Positions 38,259-50,071 of a DNA stretch of 64,000 bases are shown one piece after another. The translations under genes and the position numbers were made by a program. How positions within the stretch are numbered: position 1 is the first letter of the stretch; every line of letters begins with the position of its first letter. The notes beneath the pieces were generated by a model. The model was not told where the DNA came from, did no database searches, and saw only the letters and a program-made list of their open reading frames with translations. The stretch covers positions 572,003,281 through 572,067,280 of the forward strand of contig CM061142.1 in NCBI GenBank assembly GCA_030789695.1, written 5' to 3'. Origin of the DNA: Scilla litardierei (taxonomy: Eukaryota; Streptophyta; Magnoliopsida; Asparagales; Asparagaceae).

Positions 38259-39060
38259 TCCGATCCGGTACAGCCAAAACTGGTGTTGTGGTCAATCTCG
38301 CCTTCAAAATACTGAAAGCCTCCTCACAATCCTCTGACCAACAGAACTCCATGTCCTTCCTCGTCAACTTTGTCATTGGCTCTGCAATCTTCGAAAAATC
38401 CTTGATGAACTGACAGTAGTAGCCAGCTAATTCAAGGAAGCTCCTGATATCTGATACTGATAGCGGGGTTGGCCACTCGCTGACTACTCTGACCTTCTCT
38501 GGGTCTACCGATATGCCATCACCAGACACCATGTGTCTCAGGAATGCGACTCGGTCCAACCAAAACTCGCACTTACTATACTTGACATAGAGCTGATGAT
38601 GCCTCAGTGTCTCCAACACTATCCTCATATGTCGGCTGTGATCCTCCTCAGACTTTGAGTAAATAAGAATGTCGTCAAAGAAGATGACAACGAACTTTTT
38701 CAGAAAGTCATAGAAGATCAAATTCATCAAATTCATGAACACTACAAAGGCGTTGGTCACACCAAAAGGCATAACCACGAACTCATAGTGTCCGTACTTT
38801 GTCCTGAATGCCGTCTTCGGAATGGCATCCTTCTTCACCTTCAGCTGATGGTATTCGCTCCTCAAATCCAGCTTTGAGAAAACTCTCGAACCTCCGAGCT
38901 GGTCAAATATGTCATCAATGCGGGGCAGCGGATACTTGTTCTTCACTGTCACCGTATTCAGCCCTCTGTAATCCACACACATCGTACAGGATCCATCCTT
39001 CTTCTTCATCAATAGGACTGGTGCACCCCAAGGTGACACACTAGGATGTATGAATCCCTT
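38233..39060 (-). pseudogene. Tekay-like reverse transcriptase
   Basis: Nearly whole RT palm and fingers in a 268-codon open frame: [46 protein letters not shown] (DLRSGYHQ in relatives), then [11 protein letters not shown]. The catalytic motif is FDD instead of the usual IDD; both aspartates remain. The end has [15 protein letters not shown] stop just upstream (39058-39060, TAG) sits where the family has Gln and separates it from the protease frame. Confidence 0.92.
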
Positions 39061-39710
39061 CTACAACAATTCATCCAACTGCTTCCTCGGCTCCTTAAGC
39101 TCTGCAGGAGCCATACGATACAGCACCTTCGAAATAGGTTGCGCTCCCGCCATAAGGTCTATGCTAAAGTCCACAGCCCTGTCGGGTGGTAACCCTAAAA
39201 AATCCTCCGGAAAGACGTCGTCGATGTCTCTGACGACTGCTGGTCTCCTGATCTCCATTTGCATAAAAGTAACGATCGACTCCTCCAGCTTGGCCTGAAA
39301 TCTGATGGGCCCAAGCGATCGCTCTCTGCTGTGAAACTCGAACCTCAGGTGGCCTGGTATCCTGAACACCACCTTCTTACTGTGGCATTCGATCGATGCA
39401 TGGAAATCTCCCAGCCAATCGATGCCAAGGACAACATCAAAGTACGGTAGATCATGGACAATGAAGTCGACATAAAACTCGTGTCCACTAATCACCACCG
39501 GTATCGATTGACATCCCAAATTAACCGTCACCACTCCGTTTTCTGTAGTGATATCCAACACTTTGGGAGTGTGTGGGTGGAAATGGAGTGCTTTGTTACG
39601 AATCTCTGGGTTATGATGCACATTGATGCACCGGAGTCGAACAAGGTTAGTGCTGGATAAGATGACACTAAGACGGTGCCTAAGATATAAAAGATAATAA
39701 CTAAGGTCAA
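39061..39710 (-). pseudogene. Tekay-like aspartic protease and linker to RT
   Basis: Minus strand: TLFDSGASMCIIT carries the D-S/T-G-A active site of retropepsins (39640-39660). After a frame change near 39600 it continues with YFDVVLGIDWLGDFHASI, the LG.DWL flap-end block. Then comes VVRDIDDVFPEDFLGLPPDR and MAPAELKEPRKQLDELL, the usual lead-in to RT. The protease would cut the Gag-Pol polyprotein. Confidence 0.9.
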
Positions 39711-39989
39711 AGAAAGTTACTAATCTAACTAGTAAGGTTATACAATCACATGCAAATAATATGAACTACGAAATACAATGAAAGACTAGTTCCATGAGGT
39801 TACCTGCAATGACGCCATCCACGTCCTCAGCCTCCACGGCTGTCATGGTATATGCCGGCCTCCGAGGTGGCATTGCCTACTAGTAAGCCTGCCTCTGTGG
39901 TGCTAAATGGGGTCCGCGAACAGCAGCTCCTCTCTAAATAGGAGCAGGCGCTCCACGCTGCACTGGGGCTGGTGCTCCGCCTACAGCAT

Positions 39990-40311
39990 GGTTTGATCTC
40001 GGGCAATCTCAAGCAACGTATGTGGCATCTCCACACACCAAACACAAACCCAGCTTCTTCCTGCAATCGTTCTGCTGATGCCCCGGCTTGCCACAGAAAT
40101 GGCATGGTCCCTTGGTCTGGCTCTGAACAGATACTCCTGGCCTCTTGAAAGGCATTGTCTTATTGGGCCGGACTGCAGGCCTAGCTGATGGCATGTACTC
40201 CATCGGCCACTTTCCTACACCAGCAGGAGGATCAGGAAGTCCTGCCACAGCCTCATGGTTCCTAGCTGCGTTCAGTATAGCCTCTATAGTGGTCAAGTCT
40301 ATCGAAGTCAT
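39990..40311 (-). pseudogene. Tekay-like Gag C-terminal part with zinc knuckle
   Basis: CHFCGKPGHQQNDC is a CCHC knuckle (near 40065-40110, minus), followed by a truncated CLVCGD stretch. The preceding reading (AILNAARNHEAVAG) ends the capsid part. A frame change around 40010 leads into an Ala/Pro-rich linker (39827-40020) before the protease. Confidence 0.87.
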
Positions 40312-40950
40312 AGAGGCCTGAATCTTAGGGTTCAGCCCCTAGCGAAACTGATTGGCTCGGTTCTCTGCCCTCTTGACCATATGCGGGGCGAAACGGTTGA
40401 GCATCTCAAACTACGCCTCATACTCATCCACCTCATACTCCCCTCTGTCAGATTCACGAACCGCTGCAAGAGCTCCCTCTTTGTAGCCTTAGGAAAGTAT
40501 TTCACCTTGAACAAGGCTTTGAAGGTGTTCCACTCAACTGGCTTCTCCAGACGCTTCTCCTCTAAGCGCCACCAGTTCATTGCATTATCAGTCAGCTGCA
40601 GCTTCGCTATCTCCACCTTGGTCTTCTCCGGTATGTTGGCAGCTATCAGCTTGTCCTAAGTGCTCTGGATCCACTCGTCAGCATCCAGGGGTCCTTCCTT
40701 CCCAGAAAAAGTCCTCGGCTGCATCTCATTGAACTGCTTCACTCCATGTGCAGCTCGAGGTGTAGGCGGTGCAGCCTGAGCAGCATGGGCAGCATGGGTA
40801 GCCTGATGGGTCTGCTCGACCAAGTGGTGCTGAACATCCAACATCTCCCACCTGACGCCCAGAAATTGGCGGAATTCACCACTTTGGCCTTCCATGACCC
40901 CGTAGGTCCCGGCTCAGGTATTGCGTCTTCCTGCCATCCTATTGACAAGG
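40312..40950 (-). pseudogene. Tekay-like Gag N-terminal and capsid part
   Basis: Starts near 40948 (minus). A Gln/His/Ala-rich region (HQATHAAHAAQAAPPTP) is followed by FSGKEGPLDADEWIQS, then the Retrotrans_gag block DNAMNWWRLEEKR and FPKATKRELLQRFVNL. Stops near 40658, 40415 and 40340 (mostly Gln/Trp positions) break it. Confidence 0.85.
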
Positions 40951-41033
40951 AAAACCCAAATTAGACATTGCACATGTTAAACTGGATATTAAATGAATAC
41001 GAGTACTTTTATCGTTCTGCACTTTTCGCATTG

Positions 41034-41051
41034 ACCTGCATGGGGCCACCA
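41034..41051 (-). other. Putative primer-binding site of the Tekay-like element
   Basis: In the minus sense TGGTGGCCCCATGCAGGT follows the 5' LTR by eight bases. Nearly the same sequence lies against the LTR at 63930-63949 of the related terminal element, which supports a function. I cannot assign the tRNA. Confidence 0.5.
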
Positions 41052-41059
41052 CAAAAACC

Positions 41060-44006
41060 TGTCACGCCCCGCTTCCCATAATACGTGTGCGAGGACGAGA
41101 TGAAGGTCCGCATGGGCTGGAGCTATGAAGCTCGAGCCCACTAAGCGTCTGTAGGGATACACCAATCATTATACATGTTCTTGCACTAAAGTTCAGAATA
41201 ATAAATGTACTCAAAAGAAACAACAACATTCATTCATTAAGATAAATAGTCCAGCAATACAAAAGAAGTCTAATAAAAGGAAGCCACAGGCATGGCTACA
41301 ACTGAAAAGGAAACTAATGGTGCTACACACCCAACCTAGTTAAAGAATCTAAATGGGGCTACGCACCCAAACCAGAAAGCTAGAGACTCCGAGTCGACAA
41401 CAGGATGGAAACTCTAAAACTGGTCCTTGTCTGGATTGTACTCCTGAGCGGTGTCCTCCTGCTCCAAGTCTGCAGGTATTATCTCCTCGTCTGCGTACTC
41501 TGTCTCAGTACCTGACGTACCGACACCCAAGAGAAGAGGAGTTGTACGTCAAGCAGAGTCTACAAATGAAATGTAAGAAAAACTCTACTACAAGGTATAT
41601 GGAATTTAAAGACAGTTATTAAATGTTGTTTACATGGCAATTTGTGAGATGCGACAGCATGGCAGTTATATATAAACATGGCAGGAAAGTAAAGACTGTG
41701 CAAGAAGTAAACGTGGCATGGCAATGGCCATAGCGTGTGCTACCGGCTACAAGACAAGACTCTGTGTGTGTGTCAAGGGTTCACGCCTTAAGGTTAGAGG
41801 GCGTCCAAACGCCTTAAACCTTGTGACCGCTCAATCCCACCCCACCCCAAGTGCACAAGACAATTCCGTACAAACGATCATTGTCTCTGCTAGAGGGTGC
41901 CTTATTATCCGCAAGTTATCCGTACAAATGATCACTCTCTCTGCTAGGAGAGTGCCTTATTTCTGGCAGGTTCAATACAATATGAATCAGTTTACATGGC
42001 AAGATTAGAATGATGCATGGCCATTTTAAGGTATTTATCAATATGGCAGTTATAGCTTATTATGCTTAGACTTCTTCATCAAGTCTATGCTGTCGTAAGG
42101 GTGTCCTAGACGCTATCATTTCACGTCTAGACCTCTTATTCATATTTTTACAAACTAAGAGAAGTAATGGCCTAAACGTGGCCGTTTCTACACAAGTGAG
42201 TACACTTGCCTGAAGTGGCGTGAAGTGCGTCCGTAGGAGGCGTCTTGTCACGGAAATGTGTCGGTTACGGTTCGCTGTAATAGGTTAAACGGGACGATGT
42301 CAGGACTGGTTTTAGAAGACATATTATGGCATGTCTCTAGATTGATCGTGGCTATCCTAGCAGTTCCAATTCACGTTGTTCACATGTTCAGATCCAGTCT
42401 ATGGTTCTCTACGTCGATTCTACCCTATATGCACAGTCAAAATAGTCCAATCGACGATCTAGATTATCACAGCAGTTTAAAGGAGCGTAAAATAACTTTA
42501 GTGATTAAGTTGTCAGTTTTAATTAGGATTTCAGAGGTGTAACGTTCTGGTTTACTACGAGCAGTGGATACCAACCTAGTACGAAGTAATGTTGTTGCCG
42601 ATTCTAGAAGCAGTAATGGATCGCGTCGCGGCTCCAGTTTTCCGATTGTGGGTAGCACAGTGAGGAGAGGTCGTCAGGGTCGCATCGGCTGCGAGTAGCG
42701 TAGTGAAGCGGTGATGACGTCGGATCTCGGCAAGCTGGTAGAAAAGGAGGCTATGCAAGGAACTAGGGTTTCGAATCTGAAGTGAAGGGGCTTGGCAAAT
42801 GGAGGGGTGGCCGGCAACGGCTGAGAGGGGAGAAGAAGGCTGCGGCCTTGAGGGTTTCGGGGGGATGATTGTTTGGAGAGGGGAGAAAAGTGACAGGCAG
42901 TGGAGATGGTGTGCGTGGAGGAGGAAGAAAGGTGGAGAGCATGTCGTGGCTTAGGGTTTCGGCCTGGGTCTCGTTGGGTTGCAGGTCGTAGAGGATGGGG
43001 CTGTGATTGGTTGCGCAAGGAGGGGAAATGGCCGGAGGTGGGTCTGTGCGACAGTTGGGGTCGGGATGGCCGGACTGTGCGCCTGAGGGCTGCCGCGGGT
43101 CTGTGCTCGTGATGAAGATGAAGAGAAGAAGGCCCCAGGGTTTTTTGCGGCTGAAAGTTGGAGGGGGCTCGATTGTACAGGGGGTTTGCGGCCTGGAGTG
43201 TAAGGGGGCTGTCGGGTATGAGGGCAGTTCGGAGAGGGGGAGAATGGCCTGGGCACACGGCTGGAGTAGGGTAGGTGGCTGCGCGTGGAGGAGAAGGTGA
43301 AGGCTCTGGAAGGAGGGTGCGTGTAGCGAAGCAAGGGGAGGAGAGCTCCAAGGTTCGGGCTGGGGTGTTGTGCGGCTGGGAGGGGAGCGCAGGCCTAGGG
43401 TTAGGGTGTGCGGCCTATGTGAGGGAGAGTAGAGGGTAGGGTTCTGTTGTTGGGGTTTATAATATGGGAGTAGGGCTTACACGTGAAACCTAGGGCAAGG
43501 CTTGTTTGGATTTTGAAAATGACTGGGGTTCCTTTTTGGTTTGTGCGGCTGTAGCTTTTTGCCCTAGCTTGGTTCTTTTCCTATACATAGGGTTTTTAGG
43601 GTATAGGTTTGTAGAGTTCTCTATTATGTTTTGAAAGGAATGGGGAGTGTGACGGCAGGACGAAAATTTTGGCTAGGGTTTTGGTCTAAACTAGGAATGG
43701 TTTGAAAAGGAATAATAATTGGGAGAGTAAAATAAGGGATATGATTGAGTAAAAGTCGCATACCTAATTATGGTAGATATTTGAATTTGAATTTAAATAT
43801 TAAAATAATTATTTTAATGAGATATATACATATGCATATTAAAATGAATTATAGTTAATATGTATCTAAGGTTTGTTAACGAGTACGTAGTATAATCACT
43901 CCTAACGACAAATCGTAATACGAATACGTATTAATTACGGATACGAAAGGTGTACGACAAGATAGGAATACAAATATACTATATTATTAAAATACTGGTG
44001 ATTACA
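41060..44006 (-). repeat. Right (5') LTR of the Tekay-like element
   Basis: 2947 uninterrupted bases, pairing with 14519-17390 plus 34276-34415. It contains the GC-rich block with a minus-strand open Pro/Ser-rich reading (42674-43351, 225 codons) that resembles, in part, the reading in the left LTR (TLGPSSLHLHHEHRPA in both). Confidence 0.93.
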
Positions 44007-44011
44007 CTAAA

Positions 44012-44675
44012 GCCAACGCAAACCCAGCTATTTATACCGACCCTCAAAACTCGAATAGGTTAGGGTAAACCCCCGTTTCGATAGCTGCTACAAGACCGTG
44101 TCGAACAATTGACATGGTCGTGTGACCTTCATGCATAACTTGGCCCCTTTGTTTCTTCAAAAAAAAGAGAGCTCGACACATTCGTGTAGAAGACCTACAC
44201 GAACGTGAAACTATAGGTCCAGAAACAGCTCTTCTGCCTTTTCAGCTTCTTCGGTGATGACCACACGACAGTTTCTGATTTCTTTTGCAGCCCTCTCTAC
44301 ATGGCCCACACGACTGTGTGCACGGTCGTGTGGGGTCCTCATTTGTGCCTCCTTACACGGTTGTGTGTGATAGCACACATGACCATGTGCTCCTTCTTTT
44401 CTTTGGCCGCTAGTCTGTGTTCTTACACACGACCATGTGTGATATTACACACGGTCATGTAGGGCTGAATTCTCTTAGAATCTTCTTTATTTTCATTCAT
44501 TGCTTCGACCCACTCTTTCTATTCATTCCTTGACTATAATTAGCTTATTTTCAACCTGGAATACACATATATACCCAGAGAGTGAAAGGGAATAAAAAAT
44601 GGGATGAAGTGACATATAAAGTGAGATTATTATGATGTAATGCATGAGTATTTTCCACTAAAACATGTAATATAA
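44012..44675. other. Unassigned region with CACACGACCGTGTG-like repeats
   Basis: Imperfect palindromic motifs of the form CACACGG/ACC(A/G)TGTG recur about eight times from 44260 to 44460. Such motifs are common in plant gypsy LTRs and this may be part of the Tat-like relic to the right. No gene. Confidence 0.4.
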
Positions 44676-46560
44676 TCACTCACCATTTGCACTTATATTC
44701 TTCAAGCCAAATATCATAACTTTATAGTAATAAGTTCTTAGTCGTGTAATGAAGGATGTTTTCTTCTCATCAGCTAGTCGCATATTAATCTGAACGTAAC
44801 CAAAGAAAGCATCCCTAAAACTAAACATTGTGTGCCCAGGTGAGCCATCCACCAATGATGAATGGTCAGATTGGGGGGAAAGAGTCATTTGGACAGTCTT
44901 TGCCATGTTGGTGAAGTCTACGTACATTCGTCATTTACTCTTCATGCTACCTCTCGAACAAAGCCTACACCCACCAACTTATGGACCTCCTTGTCCACAA
45001 CTTGCCTTTTCTTCAAACCTGTACTTCTTTCCTTTTACTTAATAGGTTTGAAAGAGGGATCAATGTTCAATGCATGTTGGGCTAATACGGGCCGGATTGA
45101 CCCCATGCATATCCTTGAATGACCAAGAAAATATGTACGCATTCTTTTTAGGAAGAGAATGAGCTATTCCAACCTACCTTTTCCACCTGTGCACCACATT
45201 TCTCTTGATAATCCGCTCTCACATTCAAACACCCAATGGCACAAGTCTGAGCTTCACCTTTTTGCTTTGTGGAAGCTAAGAAGCAATTTTTTTCACCATG
45301 TCATACTCGCTTTGAGCTTATCCTGGTCCATTCAAGGTATCAAACTTGACAGCTTGGTTGTATGGGAAGACAACAACCTTCAAGGTCATGAGGAAAAGTT
45401 GTCCTAGGATGGCCTTATATATGGATCATGCACCAACAACAATGAAGTCAAGGTTTACCACTATCATTTCAGGTTCATTACCCATCATTTTAGGGTGATT
45501 ACTTAATCCCACAACTCAAGCTTGATATCACATGAATCCGGTTAATAGGCTGGTGCATGGTCTTAATTTTTATGTCAATATTAAGCTTGAAAATGCAATC
45601 TGTGAATAAGATATTCGACAACCTGCATATATCAACCAAGATGAGATGCATGCAATAGTCTATCACTTTAGATTTGATGACTATTGAATTGTCACATTCC
45701 ATATTAAGCCCCTCTAGCTAGGTCCGTGTGCAATGAGATAGGTTGATCATAATCATTGTAAGCGACCAAGAGGTTGTCATTACCAACATATATTGTCATG
45801 TCAGGAACATCCCTACTTCTTGTGATTACATGGATCACATTCGCTTCTTATGGACTCTTGTCACTATGATGCGATCTCTTTTTCCTGATCTTTATGCATA
45901 AGCAATGATGCTTGGCACAAGAATCTATCGTGATATTGGCTGAAAGGATGTTAAGAGAGCTAAAGCATTTGAAGCAACGGGGTGGTGTCCTCTAGCTTTG
46001 TTTATTTTTGTTATTTCCCTTTTAGTGATCTGTATGGCCATAATTATCTTTCTTATTTCCTTCTTCCTTGCAAGCCTGGCGTGAGATTCCAAGTGCATTG
46101 ACATTTATATGTATACTACGGAGAAAGTCATCAAGTCATCTAAACTCGCAAGTGGATTGGGTAACGAGGTGATGTTTAGATCCAAGCTTGTAGCCCCATT
46201 CATCAGGGCAGACATGTCATTATCCAAACTTACATGTGCTACACAAGATCACTAGTGCCATCATATTCTCTAAGCTTTGGGATGTGAAAGTCTTCTGGTA
46301 AGAGGGCTCCAATACATTTTTTGTGAATGTTGCTTCAAAAGTTGATACCAAGGTCATAAGGCTTCTTCTTTTCTTTCTCCGTCTCATTCAACCTGTTACG
46401 AAGTAAATTCAACACTACCTCATGCTGATCAACATCAAGATTAAGGGCGGATGGTCCAGCCACTAGGTTCGATATGTGTCGATAAGCACTATAAGGACAC
46501 TATAATTAGATTAATACCTCCCATATCCATTAAATCTTGAGCCATTGGATATTAAAGATT
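44676..46560 (-). pseudogene. Tat-like gypsy gag-pol relic
   Basis: Minus strand, heavily decayed. From the right: a FHIPKLREYDGTSDLV block as in Tat-lineage Gag (46230-46330), a VIHVITRSRDVPDM stretch near 45800, a protease-end-like YKAILGQLFL (near 45415), then RT start SLVDGSPGHTMFSFRDAF (DAFSGY in relatives) and EKKTSFI, YYYKVMIFGLKN (44676-44925). Stops and frame changes are frequent. The RT ends abruptly at about 44690. It may be related to the Tat-like element at the left end of the window. Confidence 0.6.
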
Positions 46561-46984
46561 AGATTTAGTCTTGATGGCTAGTGCGTAGTTGGACGCAAGC
46601 GGATTCACCCTTACCATGTCGTTGGGTGGTCCATGATTTATGTTGAGATATTGAGTCTCATCCCGTGTAGTTTTGATGAAGAGCAAACCTATCATCTAAT
46701 GTCTATGAGTTTATGTATAAGAGCTTAAGGCAAATCAAAGAAGACCTCAATGGATTAGTGATGAGCTAACAAGGCCATGACCAAATTGGAGCAAGACAAG
46801 GAGTTTGGAATGTCAAAGATTGAATCAAACGGTCTTCATTGTGCTATTTATTTAATGTAATTTTCTTTTTCCTTATCTTAAAATGTTAAAGCCTTTGTTA
46901 GAAGCTCTCACACACATTGAACTTTTTAAAAATGTTTAAAATGTTTTTAAAATCATTTTCTATGTTTTAGACGACATATCACAT

Positions 46985-47135
46985 GTATTAGAAAGGAGTC
47001 GACTATCATTAACATAGGAGTTGACTGCTTTGCTAACATTGGCTCAAGAAACTTTCTGAAGTTGAGAGTAATCGACTATAATTGTTCAGGGAGTTGACTA
47101 CTACCTCCGGTAGTCGACTACCAGTATAACAGCAG
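46985..47135. promoter_or_regulatory. GTCGACT-type motif array in U3
   Basis: GAGTCGACTAT, GAGTTGACTGC, AATCGACTAT, GAGTTGACTAC, TAGTCGACTAC and CAGTCGCCTAC within 150 bases, ending about 120 bases upstream of the TATA box. The same arrangement is seen in the solo LTR at 36650-37200. Confidence 0.6.
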
Positions 47136-47251
47136 TCGCCTACCAGAGTCCCAACATGAAAATTTGACTAGCACCGTTATTTATGGAAGTGTGTCGATTT
47201 TAGTCGTTGGAGGGGTATTTTGGAGTATCTATCTTGTGCAGAATCCACCCT

Positions 47252-47259
47252 TATATAAA
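47252..47259 (+). promoter_or_regulatory. TATA box (TATATAAA)
   Basis: Consensus TATA in the middle of the 5' LTR, about 670 bases before the gag start. Confidence 0.65.
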
Positions 47260-47884
47260 GGAGGTTGGTTTTTGGTTTTAGCATGATTTATTGATCAATA
47301 TATTTCAAAGAAAAAGTGTTTTGAGCTAAAAACTTTTCAATCCCCTCTTGGTAAAATATTCCCAAAAATTTTCGATCTTTCTTGGCCTAAACTTCTAGAT
47401 CTCACAAAGCTTTCATTTTCAACATCTATTGGAGATCTACAATATAACCATTACATATCTACACAATAGCTTCAAGCAAGGCTATAGGTAAAAGTGTATC
47501 TTTTTAATAGCAAGGAAAACCTTGTTGGGAAGATGTGGTAAGTTGTAAGTTTGTAATTCTCTTGGAAAGAGATTGGTTGTAAGAAAATCTCTTGGGAAGA
47601 GGTGTTATAATAGTGGAAAATCCAAGTGTGACTTAGAACTGGATGTAACATGGGGTTTGGGTGAACTATGATAAATCTTTGTGTTTGCGGTTGTCTAATT
47701 TATGTGTTGTGATAATCTCTTGCATTATGTTTATCCGATGTGCTTACTTTATTTATGCAAGCTTGTTGACTAAGTTTAATTTGAGTTACTTTATTTGTAT
47801 ACTTAGGTAGATTATCTAGAGAAATTTTTATACACTAATCATCCACCCTATACTGTCTATTTGCCACCATAAGATTCCAACTCG

Positions 47885-47897
47885 TGGTATCATAGCC
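47885..47897 (+). other. Primer-binding site, tRNA-iMet type
   Basis: TGGTATCATAGCC matches the copia site TGGTATCAGAGCC except for one base. Confidence 0.88.
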
Positions 47898-47926
47898 AAG
47901 TTGAAGGACAGCGTCAACAAACACCA

Positions 47927-48391
47927 ATGACATCTACCCTGAAGGCCAATCTACTAAACATCCCACCTTTACTTACCAGATCAAATTATGAGACTTGGAA
48001 GAATCGCACCTAGACCTATTGCAGGTCCATCTACTATGACTTGTGTGCCATGGTAGAGGAACAATACGAAGAACAAACAAAGCTGGTGAACGAATGGACT
48101 ATAGCCAAGAAAAAGAAAGAAGCGTTGAATTCAAGGCGATGAACACACTCCTTTGTGCCATCACCAACACAGAATGCAACCGAGTGGCTCGTGTGACCAC
48201 CATCAACGAAACATGGAAAATTCTCAAAGGTAACATACGAAGGCAATTCTAAATTTAAAACTTTAAAACCCGCTCTTTTTGTTAGTAGGTACGAAGATTT
48301 TGAGATGAAGCCAGAATAACCAATTAAGAACATGTGCGCTCGCTTCATGGAGATCATCAACACTTTTGCGAGTCAATGCAAGAAGTACTCA
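47927..48391 (+). pseudogene. Copia Gag, first part (before the CACTA insertion)
   Basis: ATG at 47927: LLNIPPLLTRSNYETWKNRT, then a stop where relatives have Gln (48012-48014), TYCRSIYYDL, the NEWTIAKKKKEALN block and AMNTLLCAITNTECNRVARV (capsid, UBN2 type). A stop at 48318-48320 follows. It ends in INTFASQCKKYS at the CACTA insertion site. Confidence 0.88.
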
Positions 48392-48414
48392 CACTACTAC
48401 AAAAAAACGCTTGC

Positions 48415-48600
48415 ATAGCGCTTTTTTAACACTTAGATAGCGCTTTTAAGCGCTATCCAAGCTACCGCTATAGTAGCTTGGATAGCGCTTTTATAAGCGC
48501 TATCGTAGTGGTTTACTAAGATAGCGCTTATAAAAGCGCTATCCAAGCTACCGCTATGGTAGCTTGGATAGCGCTTTTTAAGAGCTATCTAAGTAGTTTA
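48415..48600. repeat. Left subterminal repeats of the CACTA element
   Basis: Five AGCGCTT...AAGCGCT palindromic units separated by CCAAGCTACCGCTATAGTAG-like spacers. These are expected transposase binding sites. Confidence 0.85.
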
Positions 48601-48624
48601 CTAAGAACTTTCTAATGTTTGGAC

Positions 48625-48765
48625 TTTCGGTGGCTAATACGCATTAGCCACGGAGTGGCCGTGGCTAATACTAATTAGCCACGGACTGGCCGTGGCTAAT
48701 ACGCATTAGTCACGGACCTTCCGTGGCTAATACACATTAGCCACGGCCAGTCCGTGGCTAATGTT
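48625..48765. repeat. Tandem TTAGCCACGG...CCGTGGCTAAT units
   Basis: Four units of about 35-38 bases, each an inverted repeat (AGCCACGG/CCGTGGCT). Confidence 0.85.
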
Positions 48766-49137
48766 TAATTTTTTTAAAATATATATAAAATCTTTAATGC
48801 CAGCTCTTTAGCTTAAAACATTCATAAAGTTGCTTACCATCATTATCCGTTGATAAAGATTATAAATGTATCAGCTTAAAACATTTCAATGATCAAACAC
48901 AAATGAAATACAATGCACAAACACAAATTTGGACTTGGTATAAATAGACCATGTATTTCTGACTTCTGGAACATCGATGAAATCAAAATCCAATAGCTTA
49001 ATTTAAAGAGTGGGCACAAAAGTTTTAACGCAATGAAACATTGGATAAATAACACTAACGCAGCAACATAAATACCGCTAACATGCAAGAGAAACTAGCA
49101 AGAGAAACCAAAAGGGAACTCTTCATTCCTAATTGAT

Positions 49138-49260
49138 CTAAGCCTTCACGACGAGGTCCTCGATCAGATCAGCAGCATCCTACACGGTGGCAATGCTCTG
49201 TGCACTGTCTTCCTCCACACTGATACCAAACGCCTCCTCAAGACCCATCACAATCTCAAC
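49138..49260 (-). pseudogene. Captured plastid acyl carrier protein, last exon
   Basis: Minus strand after a CAG acceptor (49261-49266): [17 protein letters not shown], then AQSIATV, a stop where ACPs have Gln (CAG to TAG, 49182-49184), DAADLIEDLVVKA and the natural stop. It matches the C-terminal half of plant plastid acyl carrier proteins, which carry the growing acyl chain in fatty acid synthesis. It pairs in phase with the exon at 51254-51376. It is a broken copy inside the CACTA element, not a working ACP gene. Confidence 0.87.
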
Positions 49261-49687
49261 CTGCAGAACAAAACCACTTGTATCATAAATAAGATGTGCC
49301 CGATGGGGTAAAATTAATCATACATGTTAAACAAAATGTCTGGATTTCCAAATCAGTTTCTAGGGTAAATGAAAAACACATGAACATGTGATTAAGAGCC
49401 ACAAGAGTTTCAGGATACAGCTGACAGTTAGATAACAGTAGCTAATAGAATGCTGCTGGTGCTCACTCTAATGATAAGATAACCATTTAAATGCATTCAA
49501 GTGTTGGTGAGATATTGCTCCAATATGTTAAGCAATAACTATTTCAGTCAGTGAAGCTTATTATCAGAAGTAAACATGCATTGATGCACCATACTGCATA
49601 CCAGAGGAAACATTTAAGCATACCATATAAATGAGATCATAAACCAAAAATGAAAAAACATCAAGAGCAATGAAATGGGAAACATAC

Positions 49688-49768
49688 CTTGCAAGATTTC
49701 AGTAGTGGCATCAAGAAGGATGACCTGAAAAACCTGATAGATTTGCCAATTGAAGTTCTTTCCCAATC
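49688..49768 (-). pseudogene. Captured DNA primase small subunit, exon fragment
   Basis: Minus strand: WERTSIG, then IRFFRSSFLMPLLKSCK, ending at a GTATGTT donor. This matches the C-terminal part of the eukaryotic primase small subunit (PRIM1/POLA3 type), which makes RNA primers in the polymerase alpha complex. The acceptor side is not preserved in canonical form, so its right edge is approximate. Confidence 0.68.
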
Positions 49769-50022
49769 AGTTATAAATAATAAAATATCAGATGGTTAGC
49801 ATAATAACCATCACCTAGTTAGGCACAATGCTTAAAAAGTTAACTCTCAATGTATAAAGATCAATAATATGCACAAAGATGAAAGCCAACAAGAAACCTG
49901 AAAACTAACGACTTCTTCACATATATTAAGCAGGTATTCAGGCTTAACCCTCTCTTCCAAATTTAAAAGGAAGAAGAAAATTAAATACGTAAATAGATAA
50001 ACTAGATGTTTTGGTTTCATAC

Positions 50023-50071
50023 CATTTTCAGAATCTGTTCTGATGCCACCCATATTTAGTTCATATAAAAG
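50023..50071 (-). pseudogene. Captured DNA primase small subunit, middle exon
   Basis: 49 bases between a TTTTGCAG acceptor and a GTATGAAA donor on the minus strand, encoding LLYELNMGGIRTDSENG. It continues from the exon at 50920-50994. Confidence 0.66.

Larger units (their letters stand above)
46641..47879 (+). repeat. 5' LTR of the second gag-only copia element
   Basis: Starts TGTTGAGATATTGAGTC, like the solo LTR nested in the Tekay integrase. GTCGACT-type motifs lie at 46985-47135 and TATATAAA at 47252-47259. It ends just before the PBS. No full second copy is available, so the edges come from motifs. Confidence 0.7.
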
